From: PHAA01 sp964457945
GTDB taxonomy: Bacteria > Bacillota > Syntrophomonadia > Syntrophomonadales > Syntrophomonadaceae
Reading direction: 5' to 3'
Assembly: GCA_964457945.1 (NCBI GenBank)
Contig: CAYWFX010000002.1
Location: forward strand, 1 to 64,000
Length of the DNA: 64,000 nucleotides
The translations under genes were made by a program, and so were the position numbers. The first letter of the stretch is position 1; every line of letters begins with the position of its first letter. A model generated the notes under the pieces. That model was not told where the DNA came from, searched no databases, and saw nothing but the letters and a program-made list of their open reading frames with translations. Below, piece by piece: positions 15,865-25,048 of this stretch.

Positions 15865-18249
15865 TTAATCACTATTTTTTAATGTCGCTACTAGATCCAG
15901 ATCTTTTATGTCCTTAATAGCAAAACGATGAGCCAACATTATAAAAATAATACCTCCCAGCGCTGAAAATAGATAGGTTAATGGATAAATTATGACCGGC
16001 AGGGTATATAAATCCGTGCTCACCGACTTAACATAAGCTCCAGCTATTAAGCGCCCGAATGGCAAACCTAAGAGCACCCCGAACAATGACTGGAGAAGGT
16101 TTTCCTTGAGTAATAAGGAGGATACTTCCTGGGTGCTATAGCCTATAACTCGTAAGGAAGCAATTTCCCGCTGCCTTTCAGCAAAATTCATAACCGAGGA
16201 ATTATATATGATCGCAAATCCGAGTACCACTGCAAATAATATCATGATAGAGACTGAATAAGTCATACTAGCCATATTCTTTTGGAAGTTTTGCAGCTCC
16301 TTTTGGCGGCTTAAAACCGAAGCTACTCCCAGCATCTTATTGATTTCGCCTTCCACGAAGGCGACCTTGCCGGTTTCAACTTTAAGCATAGCTCCGGATA
16401 CCAGGTTTCTTTCCTGGAGAATGCGGTTGGCTCGCTCCAGGTTTATATATGAACCTCCGCCTATTAGTTGGCGGGTTTCACCCATGATCTTGACGGTGTC
16501 ATGATGAATCGGCCCTATCGACAGAAGGGTTTCCAGTTCCACCTCATCGCCCTCTTTAACACCTAGTTTAGCCGCTGTTCTCTGATTAATAAGAATACCG
16601 TCTGGAGGTACCTGTATGGGCTGCCCGGTTTCACTTTCCATTGTTTTCATACTCAGGTCAGAGGGATATGCCAGCAAAACTTCATCCTGGGCTTTGCCCT
16701 GATAATGGATTTTTACCGGTAATTCCAGGAATGCCTCTACCTTTTGCACCCCATCTATGCGGCTAATACTTAAGAGTTCTTTTTCCTGCATCAAAGAATT
16801 AAAACGAATGGATAGATCATAAGTCTGACCCTCATAAAAATACCGCTGCATTATGTAATCAACAGCATCATTGGTGAAAAAAGCTATGATTAAAAGCCCT
16901 ACCGCAAAAACCACCCCCAATAAAGTGAGCGCAAAGCGGCCTCGATTGCGCCCAATATTTCTCAGAGTCATCTTCCAGCCAGGGTTCAAATTCTTCCATA
17001 GAAGGGGCCATTTCTCCAAAAGGCTTTTTCCGCTGCTCTGGGGAGGCTCGGGACGCATGGCTTCCGCAGGGTGAATGCGTACTACGCTGCGAGAAGCAGT
17101 CAGACCTGCTGCTATCCCAACACTCAGGCTTAGAATAAAACCGTAGAAAATTGCCTTCATGTTATAGCCCTGTATCCCACCGGGCAGATTAAAGAACTGG
17201 GCATACATTTGCGAAATGCTTCCCGCCAGGATTAGACCCAGAAGCGTTCCCAATACCGCTCCCAGGATACTTACCGCTAAAGCATAGGAGGCGTAGTGCA
17301 CCATAATCCGGTAATTATCATAACCCATCGCTTTCATCACCCCGATTTGAGAACGCTGGGCTTTGACCATGCGCCGAAGAATGACAAATTGTATAGACGC
17401 AGCTATCCCTAAGAATATCAGTGGCAGGAATAATGTTACGGCACGCAAGCCATCCAGTTCTGCCTGCAATACAGCATGACTCAGTTGATCTTTGCGGGGA
17501 TAAGAAGCTAAAAGGCCATAGGGTTTAAGGATGTCTTTAACCGACGCTATAATCTGGGTCTGGTCAGAATCGGAAGAAAACTCAATCAAGACCTGGTTTA
17601 TTTGATCAGGCATATTCAGCACCTGTTGAGCCTGGCGGCTTTCCAGCATGATAATGCCGAATTTTTGGGGATCAGGCATAATATCTGCACTGTCTTTCAT
17701 AGTGTAGATAAATTCCGGGCTAATCGCTGACCCTACTGCCGTCAAAAATACTTCTTTGCCTTCCACTACAACGGTGACCCGGTCTCCCCAGGCCAGATGG
17801 TTAGCAGCAGCAAACTTAGGATCCAAAAGCACTTCGACATCGCTGCCACGCTGGTTATCAGCAAACATCCTCCCCTGCACCAGGGATAGGCGGTTTAATT
17901 CGTTTTCCATTGGCAGCACATAACTTACCACTCTGGCTGTAGCTCGCTCTTCGTTTTTCTTAATAATGGGCAGGTCATGCTGGATTCTTCCGGTCACCCG
18001 CTTCACTCCGGGGAGCATTTCCACCTGTTTCACGACCTCCTGAGGTGCTTTCACTACCTGAAAATAGTAATCCGCAAAATTATTTTCCCGGTAGAACTTC
18101 TCCTGGGACTGACTTAAATTATAATAGCTGCTGCTCATGGCAATATAGGCGATAATACCCACCATAACCACCGCAACCACTGCTAAAAACTGTCCTCTGT
18201 TATGCCTTATATGGCGCCAAAGCTTTTTGCCCAGGATTCCCATTACCAT
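15865..18249 (-). CDS. ABC exporter permease with two FtsX domains
   Basis: This 794-residue permease has one membrane segment near the N-terminus (residues 18-38), a large extracytoplasmic domain, and an FtsX block of three membrane helices at about residues 265-395. An internal repeat follows: a second anchor near 440, a second outer domain and a second FtsX block at about 660-790. The duplication is typical of long MacB/YknZ-like permeases in Firmicutes. The start codon overlaps the end of the ATPase gene by a few bases, so the two are translationally coupled. MGILGKK at 18243 is an alternative start. Confidence 0.9.
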   Translation of the reverse strand: MVMGILGKKLWRHIRHNRGQFLAVVAVVMVGIIAYIAMSSSYYNLSQSQEKFYRENNFADYYFQVVKAPQEVVKQVEMLPGVKRVTGRIQHDLPIIKKNEERATARVVSYVLPMENELNRLSLVQGRMFADNQRGSDVEVLLDPKFAAANHLAWGDRVTVVVEGKEVFLTAVGSAISPEFIYTMKDSADIMPDPQKFGIIMLESRQAQQVLNMPDQINQVLIEFSSDSDQTQIIASVKDILKPYGLLASYPRKDQLSHAVLQAELDGLRAVTLFLPLIFLGIAASIQFVILRRMVKAQRSQIGVMKAMGYDNYRIMVHYASYALAVSILGAVLGTLLGLILAGSISQMYAQFFNLPGGIQGYNMKAIFYGFILSLSVGIAAGLTASRSVVRIHPAEAMRPEPPQSSGKSLLEKWPLLWKNLNPGWKMTLRNIGRNRGRFALTLLGVVFAVGLLIIAFFTNDAVDYIMQRYFYEGQTYDLSIRFNSLMQEKELLSISRIDGVQKVEAFLELPVKIHYQGKAQDEVLLAYPSDLSMKTMESETGQPIQVPPDGILINQRTAAKLGVKEGDEVELETLLSIGPIHHDTVKIMGETRQLIGGGSYINLERANRILQERNLVSGAMLKVETGKVAFVEGEINKMLGVASVLSRQKELQNFQKNMASMTYSVSIMILFAVVLGFAIIYNSSVMNFAERQREIASLRVIGYSTQEVSSLLLKENLLQSLFGVLLGLPFGRLIAGAYVKSVSTDLYTLPVIIYPLTYLFSALGGIIFIMLAHRFAIKDIKDLDLVATLKNSD

Positions 18250-18953
18250 TCAATCCTTTCCGGGGCAAGAGGGCTTGGGTTTTCTGTAATACTGGCAATC
18301 TCCCCGCTGCGCATCCTCACTACCCGATCGCCCATTTCTCCAATAGCGGTGTTATGGGTGATCAAAACAACGGTACAGCTCTTTTCCTGGTTGATTTTTC
18401 GCAGCAGACCCAGGATAAGTACACCGGTCTGGTAATCCAATGCGCCGGTAGGTTCGTCACATAAAAGCAGGCGGGGGTTCTTCACAACTGCCCGAGCAAT
18501 CGATACCCGCTGCTGTTCCCCACCACTCATTTGAGAAGGAAAATGATCCATTCGTTCTTCCAGCCCTACTTCTCGCAAGGTATCCTCAATTGACCAGGGG
18601 TTCTTCACCAGATGAGCAGCCAATTCCACATTTTCCCGCGCCGTCAAATCGGGGATCAGGTTATAAAATTGGAATACAAAACCCACCTGGTTGCGCCGAT
18701 AACGGGTCAGTATTTCCTCCGTAGCCTGGCTTAAATTCTCACCGCCAAAAAATATCTCTCCGCTGCTGGGCAAATCCATGCCCCCCATAATATTGAGCAA
18801 GGTGCTTTTTCCTGAGCCGCTGGGACCCAGAATCACAAGTAATTCCCCCGCATAGATGTCCAGGGAGCTCTCCTTCAAAGCTTCCACCTTGACTTCTCCC
18901 ATATCGTAGATTTTACTGACCCGCTCTAATTTCATCAGTGTATTTCGCTGCAT
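18243..18953 (-). CDS. ABC exporter ATP-binding protein (MacB/LolD type)
   Basis: This 236-residue ATPase has all nucleotide-binding motifs: Walker A GPSGSGKST at about residue 43, signature MSGGEQQRVSIARA, and Walker B LLLCDEPTGALD with the switch His in LITHN. The sequence FQFYNLIPDLTARENVELAA is typical of the LolD/MacB/FtsE group. AAAGGATGG precedes the ATG. It is first in the order ATPase, permease, adaptor. Confidence 0.95.
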   Translation of the reverse strand: MQRNTLMKLERVSKIYDMGEVKVEALKESSLDIYAGELLVILGPSGSGKSTLLNIMGGMDLPSSGEIFFGGENLSQATEEILTRYRRNQVGFVFQFYNLIPDLTARENVELAAHLVKNPWSIEDTLREVGLEERMDHFPSQMSGGEQQRVSIARAVVKNPRLLLCDEPTGALDYQTGVLILGLLRKINQEKSCTVVLITHNTAIGEMGDRVVRMRSGEIASITENPSPLAPERIEW

Positions 18954-19191
18954 CTAAATCCATCCTTTAACAGTGCTTGAAGCACCACCAATTAAAGCAA
19001 TTTCGTCTTCTTTCTACATTAATGAATACTACAAAAACTTAGCAAAACCTTTATTTTGCAGGCATTATTCAGGGTAAAAACCTGACATAGTAAGCTTATT
19101 AATGGCAGGTTGTATTATTTCAAAATTATCTGTGACAAAGCTTGAGGATGGAAGCACTAAAGGACTGCGTGGCTTGTCGACAAAAATCAGG

Positions 19192-19238
19192 CAAACTGCC
19201 AGGCTGATGACCGGAGTGAAAATCAAGGTGTAAGGAAA
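19192..19238 (+). repeat. 47-nt dispersed repeat, copy 1
   Basis: This aligns without gaps to 48128-48174, with about 38 of 47 positions identical; both contain CCAGGCTGATGAC. Nearly all differences are transitions. It lies in a gap of about 550 nt between the exporter and the permease genes in which I see no gene. Confidence 0.55.
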
Positions 19239-19316
19239 GCTCTTGATTGGGGCGTTGAAGCTATAAGGTCGGATCTTCTGGTTGGGCAGTATTCTTGCTT
19301 CCCCAGCATAATGTAT

Positions 19317-19497
19317 AGGGACACATCCTTACTGGCAATGTCCCCTTATAATATATGTTGATTGAATGTTTTATGTAATAACGCCAAGCAACGTCCAGGG
19401 AAGGGCCAGTGCAGCGACGCCCACGGATGGGCTAGTGCAGCAGTGCCATGGACGGCAAAGAGCTGCGATTCGCTTTTGTCAACGGCTTGCGCCGTCC
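19317..19497. repeat. Repeat-rich, structured intergenic sequence
   Basis: GGGACACATCC and ATGTCCCC at 19317-19346 are REP-like. A 26-bp unit starting GGGC(C/T)AGTGCAGC is repeated at 19403 and 19429. At 19450-19497, GGACGGC pairs with GCCGTCC, while a short hairpin ACGGC-TTGC-GCCGT (GCAA loop on the minus strand) competes with the outer stem. The sequence directly follows the stop of the permease gene on the minus strand, so it could end or protect that mRNA. Confidence 0.6.
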
Positions 19498-19500
19498 CCC

Positions 19501-21402
19501 TTATGGGCTAACTTCGGGGTTACCGTTGCCAGTAATTTTGGCTTTGTATTTATTCAGATCATCTAAATAGAATGGCAGTATAGATACTACCACATTGCGT
19601 TTACTGAACAGCGCATTGGCTATAAACAGACTGGTATTGTTGTGCAGAGCCATTTGCCACGCTTTGGGCACGAAGAACTGGGGCAGAAGAACGGTTATAA
19701 TATCGCCAGGCTGAGATGCGTGTTCTTCAGAATCAATGTACTCCTTCAGTGGTTCTACTACTTCTCGATAGGGCGAATGCTTAATAACAAGCTGAATATC
19801 ACTGTTTAAAATTGCCCACTTTTTTCTTAACTTGTCTGCTTCTCCTTCATAGGTTTCGATATGAAAGGCTTCTACATTATCAGTTATGGTACGCGCATAG
19901 CGCAGGGCCTTCACCACCATGGCATTGAGGCTGTCGATGGGAACAATAACGTGGTGAGAATGAGGAGAAACGAGATCGATCTTGCTCAGGGTGTCATTCG
20001 GAATATCCAATTGCTGAGCAACTGATTTATAATGATATTTTATTTTCAACATTATCATAATGATAATAGGAATAACCACGAATACAATCCAGGCTCCTTC
20101 AGTAAACTTGGTCACTCCGATAATAATAACTGCGGCTAATGTGGTTAAAGCTCCTAATCCATTCACTAAGGCTTTGAATTGCCATCCCTTTGATTTTAGA
20201 CGAAACCAGTGAACTAGCATACCTGTCTGGGAAAGGGTGAAAGATGTAAAGACGCCCACCGCGTATAGGTTAATAAGCAAATGGGTGTCCGCCTGAAAAA
20301 CGATTACCAGTATAATAGCTAAGATGGCCAGGATCGTAATCCCATTAGTGAAATTGAGACGATGACCACGCAGGGTCATCTGCCTAGGGGCATAACCATC
20401 CTGGGCTATTACCGAAAGCAGGGTAGGAAAACCAGCAAAGGCTGTATTGGCCGCCATGGCTAGGATAATAGCTGTTACCGACTGAATAAAATAAAACATG
20501 AATCCTTGCCCAAACACATCTAGGCTTATCTGGGCAATCACCGTCTGCTGAGGATTAGGGACGGCATTATAAAGGTTAGCTAGATAAGCTACCCCTCCGA
20601 AACATATAATTATTGACAAAGCCAGTAATATATAAACGATTTTGGCATTACGAGGTGCGGGATCCTTGAAGTTAGGAACGGCATTGCTTACAGCCTCAAC
20701 CCCGGTCAGGGCACTACACCCGGAGGAAAAAGCTCGCAATAACAGGAATATGGTTACGGCTTGAGTTCCAAAAGTTACCGAGTCTGCAGCAGGAGGTGGA
20801 ACATGTATGGTGTTGCCGGTAGAATGCTGGACAACTCCCGCCACAAGTAAGGCTATAATTGAAAAAATAAAAGCATATGTAGGAATACTGAAAATACGAG
20901 ATGACTCTCGGATACCGCGAACATTGCCTATTACCAGCAATATAATTATACCTACGGCAATCGCCACGCGGTGCGGGAATAATGAAGGCACAGCGGAGGT
21001 AATTGCTGCTGTACCGGCACAGATACTTACGGCAACAGTCAATGTATAATCAATCGACAGGGAAGCACCTGCAACCAGTCCAGAAAGCGGGCTTAGATTC
21101 TCTTTGGCGACTACATAGGCTCCTCCCCCATGCGGATATGCATCTACCACGTGACGGTAAGAAAAAGTCAAAATTAACAGCAATAATATAATTACCCCCG
21201 CTAACCGAGGCATCCACAGGAAAGACGCTGCGCCAATGACTGGCACCAAGACAAGAAGTATTTCTTCTACCGCATAGGCCACCGACGATATCGCATCACT
21301 CGATAGGATGGGCATGCCCCAGAAAACATTAAGTTTTTCTTCGCTGAGCTTAGCAGTCGCTAATTTTTGGCCGAATATCCAACGAATGAACTGTCTTAAC
21401 AA
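19501..21402 (-). CDS. APC-superfamily permease, KimA/YdaO-like (potassium uptake candidate)
   Basis: This 633-residue protein has about 12 membrane segments in residues 30-460 and a soluble C-terminal domain of about 150 residues with a universal-stress-like start (HHVIVPIDSLNAMVVKALRYA). The conserved helix-1 region is MPILSSDAISSVAYAVEEIL, and PHGGGAYVVAKENL and SGCSALTGVEAVSNAVPNF follow. Length and layout fit the KimA (YdaO) group, K+/H+ symporters of Bacillus, better than amino-acid permeases; the assignment is by resemblance. The start is TTG 21402 with GAGGGGCAGGG upstream. KimA genes are often controlled by a c-di-AMP riboswitch; I do not see one here. Confidence 0.8.
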   Translation of the reverse strand: MLRQFIRWIFGQKLATAKLSEEKLNVFWGMPILSSDAISSVAYAVEEILLVLVPVIGAASFLWMPRLAGVIILLLLILTFSYRHVVDAYPHGGGAYVVAKENLSPLSGLVAGASLSIDYTLTVAVSICAGTAAITSAVPSLFPHRVAIAVGIIILLVIGNVRGIRESSRIFSIPTYAFIFSIIALLVAGVVQHSTGNTIHVPPPAADSVTFGTQAVTIFLLLRAFSSGCSALTGVEAVSNAVPNFKDPAPRNAKIVYILLALSIIICFGGVAYLANLYNAVPNPQQTVIAQISLDVFGQGFMFYFIQSVTAIILAMAANTAFAGFPTLLSVIAQDGYAPRQMTLRGHRLNFTNGITILAILAIILVIVFQADTHLLINLYAVGVFTSFTLSQTGMLVHWFRLKSKGWQFKALVNGLGALTTLAAVIIIGVTKFTEGAWIVFVVIPIIIMIMLKIKYHYKSVAQQLDIPNDTLSKIDLVSPHSHHVIVPIDSLNAMVVKALRYARTITDNVEAFHIETYEGEADKLRKKWAILNSDIQLVIKHSPYREVVEPLKEYIDSEEHASQPGDIITVLLPQFFVPKAWQMALHNNTSLFIANALFSKRNVVVSILPFYLDDLNKYKAKITGNGNPEVSP

Positions 21403-21475
21403 GAACTATCCCTGCCCCTCAAAATTAATCGTTACCCTAGATTTCACCCAACTATGGATTTAATAATCAACACCC

Positions 21476-21503
21476 ATTATAATACCTGTATAGAAGAAGT
21501 AAA
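21476..21503 (-). promoter_or_regulatory. Sigma-A promoter of the KimA-like gene
   Basis: On the minus strand TTTACT and TATAAT are 16 nt apart, about 75 nt before the TTG start. The rest of the gap 21403-21712 shows nothing recognisable apart from the start region of the divergent metallophosphoesterase gene. Confidence 0.55.
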
Positions 21504-21712
21504 GGATTAAATTATTTTACCCCTTTTGCAGGAAAATCAGCCTTATGTCGAAATGATACAGGGCACATTTATAGATGTATGATGATAAACATTGTAAATA
21601 TTATATTTGGAGATATTAATATGAGTATAGCGCAAAGGTAAAATCACTAAGGGTGCTATCCACATAATTCCAGTCTTTTCACAGGAGTTAACAGCAAGGA
21701 GAGAAAAAATTC

Positions 21713-22879
21713 ATGAATTGGAAGTTCACTGTTTTTTTTGGCATCTTTTTTCTACTGTACGGATTATGCAACTATTACATCGGTTTACGAGGATGGCAGG
21801 CCTTTAACAGCATTCCTGCGACAATGAGACTGGCTTGGTACTGGACTGGGGGAGTCGTTTTGCTCTCCCTCTCTTTTCCCCTGGGGCGTTTTATCGCTCC
21901 GGTCCTACCCCATGACCTGGGTAGGATTACCATTTTTATCGGTTCCTACTGGTTGGCCGCCATGTATTACCTTTTCTTGATTCTTCTCGCCTGTGACCTG
22001 TTGCGGGTGATTAATCGATGGACAGGTATCCTCCCCTCAAGCTTAGGGGGCTCATTTAGTATCGTTACGCTAGCCGTTATGGCCCTGGTTTTCATAATCA
22101 TGATTGTCGGTACCTGGAACTCTCTGCATCCAGTAATTCGCAAATATGAAGTGACCATAAATAAAAAATACAGCACCGTTGATACGATGCGGGTGGTGGT
22201 AGTATCAGATATTCACCTAGGGTGGATTGTAGGCATTGACCGCCTAAAGCAAATGACCAGTATCATTAACTCCCTGGAACCAGATCTGGTACTTCTGCCG
22301 GGTGATATTGTCGATGAAGGCGTAGACCTGGAAACAGAGCAAGAACTCCCCGAAGCCCTGCGCAGCTTGCACCCCCGTTTGGGGACCTTTGCGGCTATGG
22401 GCAACCATGAATATATTAGCGGCAATGCAGAGGCAACTATAGGATTCCTAAATCGTGCTGGTATAACAGTTCTGCGCGACCAATGGACTGAAGTAAATAA
22501 CGGTTTTTATGTGCTAGGACGGGACGATTCTTCCAGTCATCGTTTTAATGGAAGTGAACGGCTGGATTTGTCCACCCTCATGGCAGATCTTGATAAGAGT
22601 AAACTACCAGTGATATTAATGGATCACGAGCCATTTAACCTCGATGTATCTGAAAAAGAGGGTGTTGACCTGCAGTTCTCGGGCCACACCCACCTGGGGC
22701 AGATATTCCCCAATAATTATATAACCCGAGCCATTTACGAACAGGATTGGGGTTATATTCGCAAAAACAATTTTCAGGCAATCGTATCCTGCGGTTTTGG
22801 TACCTGGGGTCCGCCCATCCGTATCGGCAATAGACCGGAGATAGTGAATGTTCTGGTTCATTTTGCCCCGACTGAATAA
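21713..22879 (+). CDS. Membrane-anchored metallophosphoesterase
   Basis: This 388-residue protein begins with about four membrane segments (residues 1-145). A calcineurin-type phosphoesterase domain with all metal-binding blocks follows: VVSDIHLGW, LLPGDIVDEG, MGNHEY, ILMDHEP and SGHTHLGQIFP. It is of the YkuE/YaeI type; members cleave phosphoesters, including lipid-linked ones, but the substrate here is unknown. The catalytic domain should face the outside or the cytoplasm depending on the membrane topology, which I cannot settle. AAGGAGAG lies ahead of the ATG. The gene is divergent from the KimA-like gene and alone on the plus strand. Confidence 0.92.
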   Translation: MNWKFTVFFGIFFLLYGLCNYYIGLRGWQAFNSIPATMRLAWYWTGGVVLLSLSFPLGRFIAPVLPHDLGRITIFIGSYWLAAMYYLFLILLACDLLRVINRWTGILPSSLGGSFSIVTLAVMALVFIIMIVGTWNSLHPVIRKYEVTINKKYSTVDTMRVVVVSDIHLGWIVGIDRLKQMTSIINSLEPDLVLLPGDIVDEGVDLETEQELPEALRSLHPRLGTFAAMGNHEYISGNAEATIGFLNRAGITVLRDQWTEVNNGFYVLGRDDSSSHRFNGSERLDLSTLMADLDKSKLPVILMDHEPFNLDVSEKEGVDLQFSGHTHLGQIFPNNYITRAIYEQDWGYIRKNNFQAIVSCGFGTWGPPIRIGNRPEIVNVLVHFAPTE

Positions 22880-23038
22880 TCACATAGTTGATTCTCAAAT
22901 GCGCTAATCTCTGAAGCTCACCTTTCCCCCAGATTTTCACTTTCAATATTGGTCAACTCAATAAGATTTAAGCTCTGTTTGCAGTTATTGATCCCAGCAA
23001 AAATCGCGGGATATTTGTGTTAGTCTGGTCATTTGATC

Positions 23039-23150
23039 GTCTGATGGTCAGACCAATTTTGGGAATATTGATTCGGGACCTGCAACTGTTGCTAGAGTAT
23101 TTTCAGGAGCCGCAAAGTACCGAAAAAGTGTACACGGTGTTAGTCACGCT
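23039..23150 (+). repeat. Degenerate dispersed repeat, copy 2
   Basis: Partner of 999-1106. After GTCTGATGGTCA the two run in register except for a one-base shift near the end. A frame here reads HGVSHAG at the point where copy 1 reads HAVSN and continues into comM-like sequence. It may therefore also derive from a comM locus, but it is too short to say. The rest of the gap 22880-23277 contains no gene that I can see. Confidence 0.5.
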
Positions 23151-23277
23151 GGAGCTGTAATTTCGAATCTTTATGGCCAAGGCTGGAATATAAATTGCCT
23201 TGGTCAGGTTTAAGTTATACTATCAAGCTTTAGTGACTGTTAAAAAATGATTCTTAAAAAGCGATGATTCTATCCTA

Positions 23278-24015
23278 TCATACCTGCGTTCCATATTCGT
23301 CTGCTTCCATAGCCGCCATAATCTCTTGCTTCAATTCTTCGTTTTTGCCACCTAAATCTGGCTGCACCTTAATACTAAGGCTAACCTGCGCAGGACGAGG
23401 TGAAAAAACATAGATGCTATCGGCCAGTAGTAAAGCCTCATCAATATCATGGGTTACAAACAAGACTGAAGGCTGGTACGTTGCACACAGTTCTTTTAAC
23501 CATAGTTGCATTTTCCGCCGGGTGATGGCATCCAATCCAGCGAAGGGTTCATCCATAAGCATAATATCGCTGGTAAATAAATAGGTGCGTAAAAGAGCAG
23601 CCCGCTGCCGCATTCCTCCTGAAAGCTGGCGAGGATAGTATTTTTCAAAACCGTCCAGGCCGAAATCCTTAAGATAGGCCCGGGCGGTTTCATTAGCTCG
23701 CATTTTATCAATACCCTTAAGCAGTAAAGGGATGCAAACATTGTCCATGACATTCCGGGAAGGTAAAAGCAGGTCCTTCTGCTGCATATAGCTTATCCTG
23801 CCGGTACGCCCCGTCCAATCTTCGCTGCCTATCTCGATACGACCTTGATCCGGTACGATTAAGCCGGATATAATATTTAAAAGGGTGCTCTTGCCACAGC
23901 CGCTAGGACCAATAATGACTGCAAATTCATGGCACTCTACGCTTAATGAGATATTGGACAGGGTAACTACCCTGTCCAAGCTTTTACTGACATTACAAAC
24001 TTTTATCCCGGCCAC
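23278..24015 (-). CDS. ABC transporter ATPase, ThiZ-like (thiamine-precursor uptake)
   Basis: This 245-residue ATPase is of the nitrate/taurine/thiamine-precursor class. It has Walker A GPSGCGKST near residue 38, signature LSGGMRQRAALLR, Walker B IMLMDEPFAGLDA and the H-loop VTHDIDEALLLAD. It closes the thiamine operon, 11 nt after the binding-lipoprotein gene. With that lipoprotein and the permease at 26.6-27.4 kb it makes a complete importer. The start is GTG 24015 with GGAG upstream. The substrate assignment rests on operon context. Confidence 0.88.
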   Translation of the reverse strand: MAGIKVCNVSKSLDRVVTLSNISLSVECHEFAVIIGPSGCGKSTLLNIISGLIVPDQGRIEIGSEDWTGRTGRISYMQQKDLLLPSRNVMDNVCIPLLLKGIDKMRANETARAYLKDFGLDGFEKYYPRQLSGGMRQRAALLRTYLFTSDIMLMDEPFAGLDAITRRKMQLWLKELCATYQPSVLFVTHDIDEALLLADSIYVFSPRPAQVSLSIKVQPDLGGKNEELKQEIMAAMEADEYGTQV

Positions 24016-24026
24016 AGTATTTTCTC

Positions 24027-25019
24027 CTATTCCGGCAGGAACTTATTAGTAAAAGCCTGCTCAACCTGTATGTTCTTATCAATCAATTTGTAAACAAACA
24101 TGAAAACTGCATAGTTCTTCCATACTTCTAACTTCATTTCTCCCCAGCGCGAGGCATCTGATTTATATTCTTTGGAGAGATAGGTTTGACTTGCAGTGAC
24201 CAGATCCTTATTTAGCTCTGGAACGCTCTTTATAAGAATAGCGGCGGCTTTATCCGGATTGTCTATAGCAAAATTATAGCCTTTGGCAGTAGCCCTCATG
24301 AACTTCTTCACCAGTTCCGGATCCTGCGATATTTTGGTCTCACTGGTAATGATTACCGGGGTATAATAGTCTAGAATTTTATCTTCATCCTTAAGTTTTA
24401 TAAAGTTCAAGTCTATTCCTTTGGTCTTGGCCTCAATACCTGTCCAGCCTTCGAATATCCAAGAAAAATCTATGCCTTTCTCCATACTGGCAAAAAAGTC
24501 GGCCGAGCCTACATTTACCATTTTTACTTTGTTTATATCAGCTCCGTACTTATCCATCAATACTTTTAATACAGCTGTCTCCGCTGGGGAACCCCATCCC
24601 CCATATGTTTTGCCTTCGAAATCCTTGGGAGTTTTAATGTTTTTACTAACCGGCGAAGCAAAACCCGATGTATTATGCTGAATAACCGCCGCCAGGGCCA
24701 CAACCGGAATGTCCTGAGAACGGGCTATAGTTACTTCTTCCTGGTAGCTGATGGCATAATCACTTTTGCCCGCGGCAACAAGCTGAGGATTACCACCTTC
24801 TGCAACTTGAACTATGTTCACATCCAAGCCTTCCTCAGCATAATAACCCTGATCTTTGGCTACGTACAAACCGCTATGGTTAGTATTAGGGAACCAGTCT
24901 AACATTATCGTAGTTTTCTGAAGGGGAACCTCATTTTTGGGGCTGGTCTTGGTCGAGCAACCCGTCAATCCCATTGCCAAGATACTCATAATCAATGCCA
25001 CTACTACAATCTTCTTCAT
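24027..25019 (-). CDS. Substrate-binding lipoprotein, ThiY/NMT1-like
   Basis: This lipoprotein of about 330 residues has signal residues 1-19 ending in the lipobox LTGC, so it is anchored outside the membrane. It belongs to the NMT1/THI5-like family. The opening TTIMLDWFPNTNHSGLYVAKD is the usual signature of pyrimidine-precursor-binding (ThiY) proteins, and GGNPQLVAAGKSDYAISYQE follows. I start at ATG 25019, 9 nt after GAGAGG; the ATG at 25028 would touch that site. It likely captures formylaminopyrimidine or a related thiamine precursor. It differs from the yeast THI5 synthase in being exported. Confidence 0.88.
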   Translation of the reverse strand: MKKIVVVALIMSILAMGLTGCSTKTSPKNEVPLQKTTIMLDWFPNTNHSGLYVAKDQGYYAEEGLDVNIVQVAEGGNPQLVAAGKSDYAISYQEEVTIARSQDIPVVALAAVIQHNTSGFASPVSKNIKTPKDFEGKTYGGWGSPAETAVLKVLMDKYGADINKVKMVNVGSADFFASMEKGIDFSWIFEGWTGIEAKTKGIDLNFIKLKDEDKILDYYTPVIITSETKISQDPELVKKFMRATAKGYNFAIDNPDKAAAILIKSVPELNKDLVTASQTYLSKEYKSDASRWGEMKLEVWKNYAVFMFVYKLIDKNIQVEQAFTNKFLPE

Positions 25020-25048
25020 AATCAACATCCTCTCAATTGGATTACAAT

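Noticed and set aside
21403..21712. Possible c-di-AMP (ydaO) riboswitch before the KimA-like gene
   Set aside because: The promoter lies about 75 nt from the start and none of the conserved aptamer blocks can be seen.
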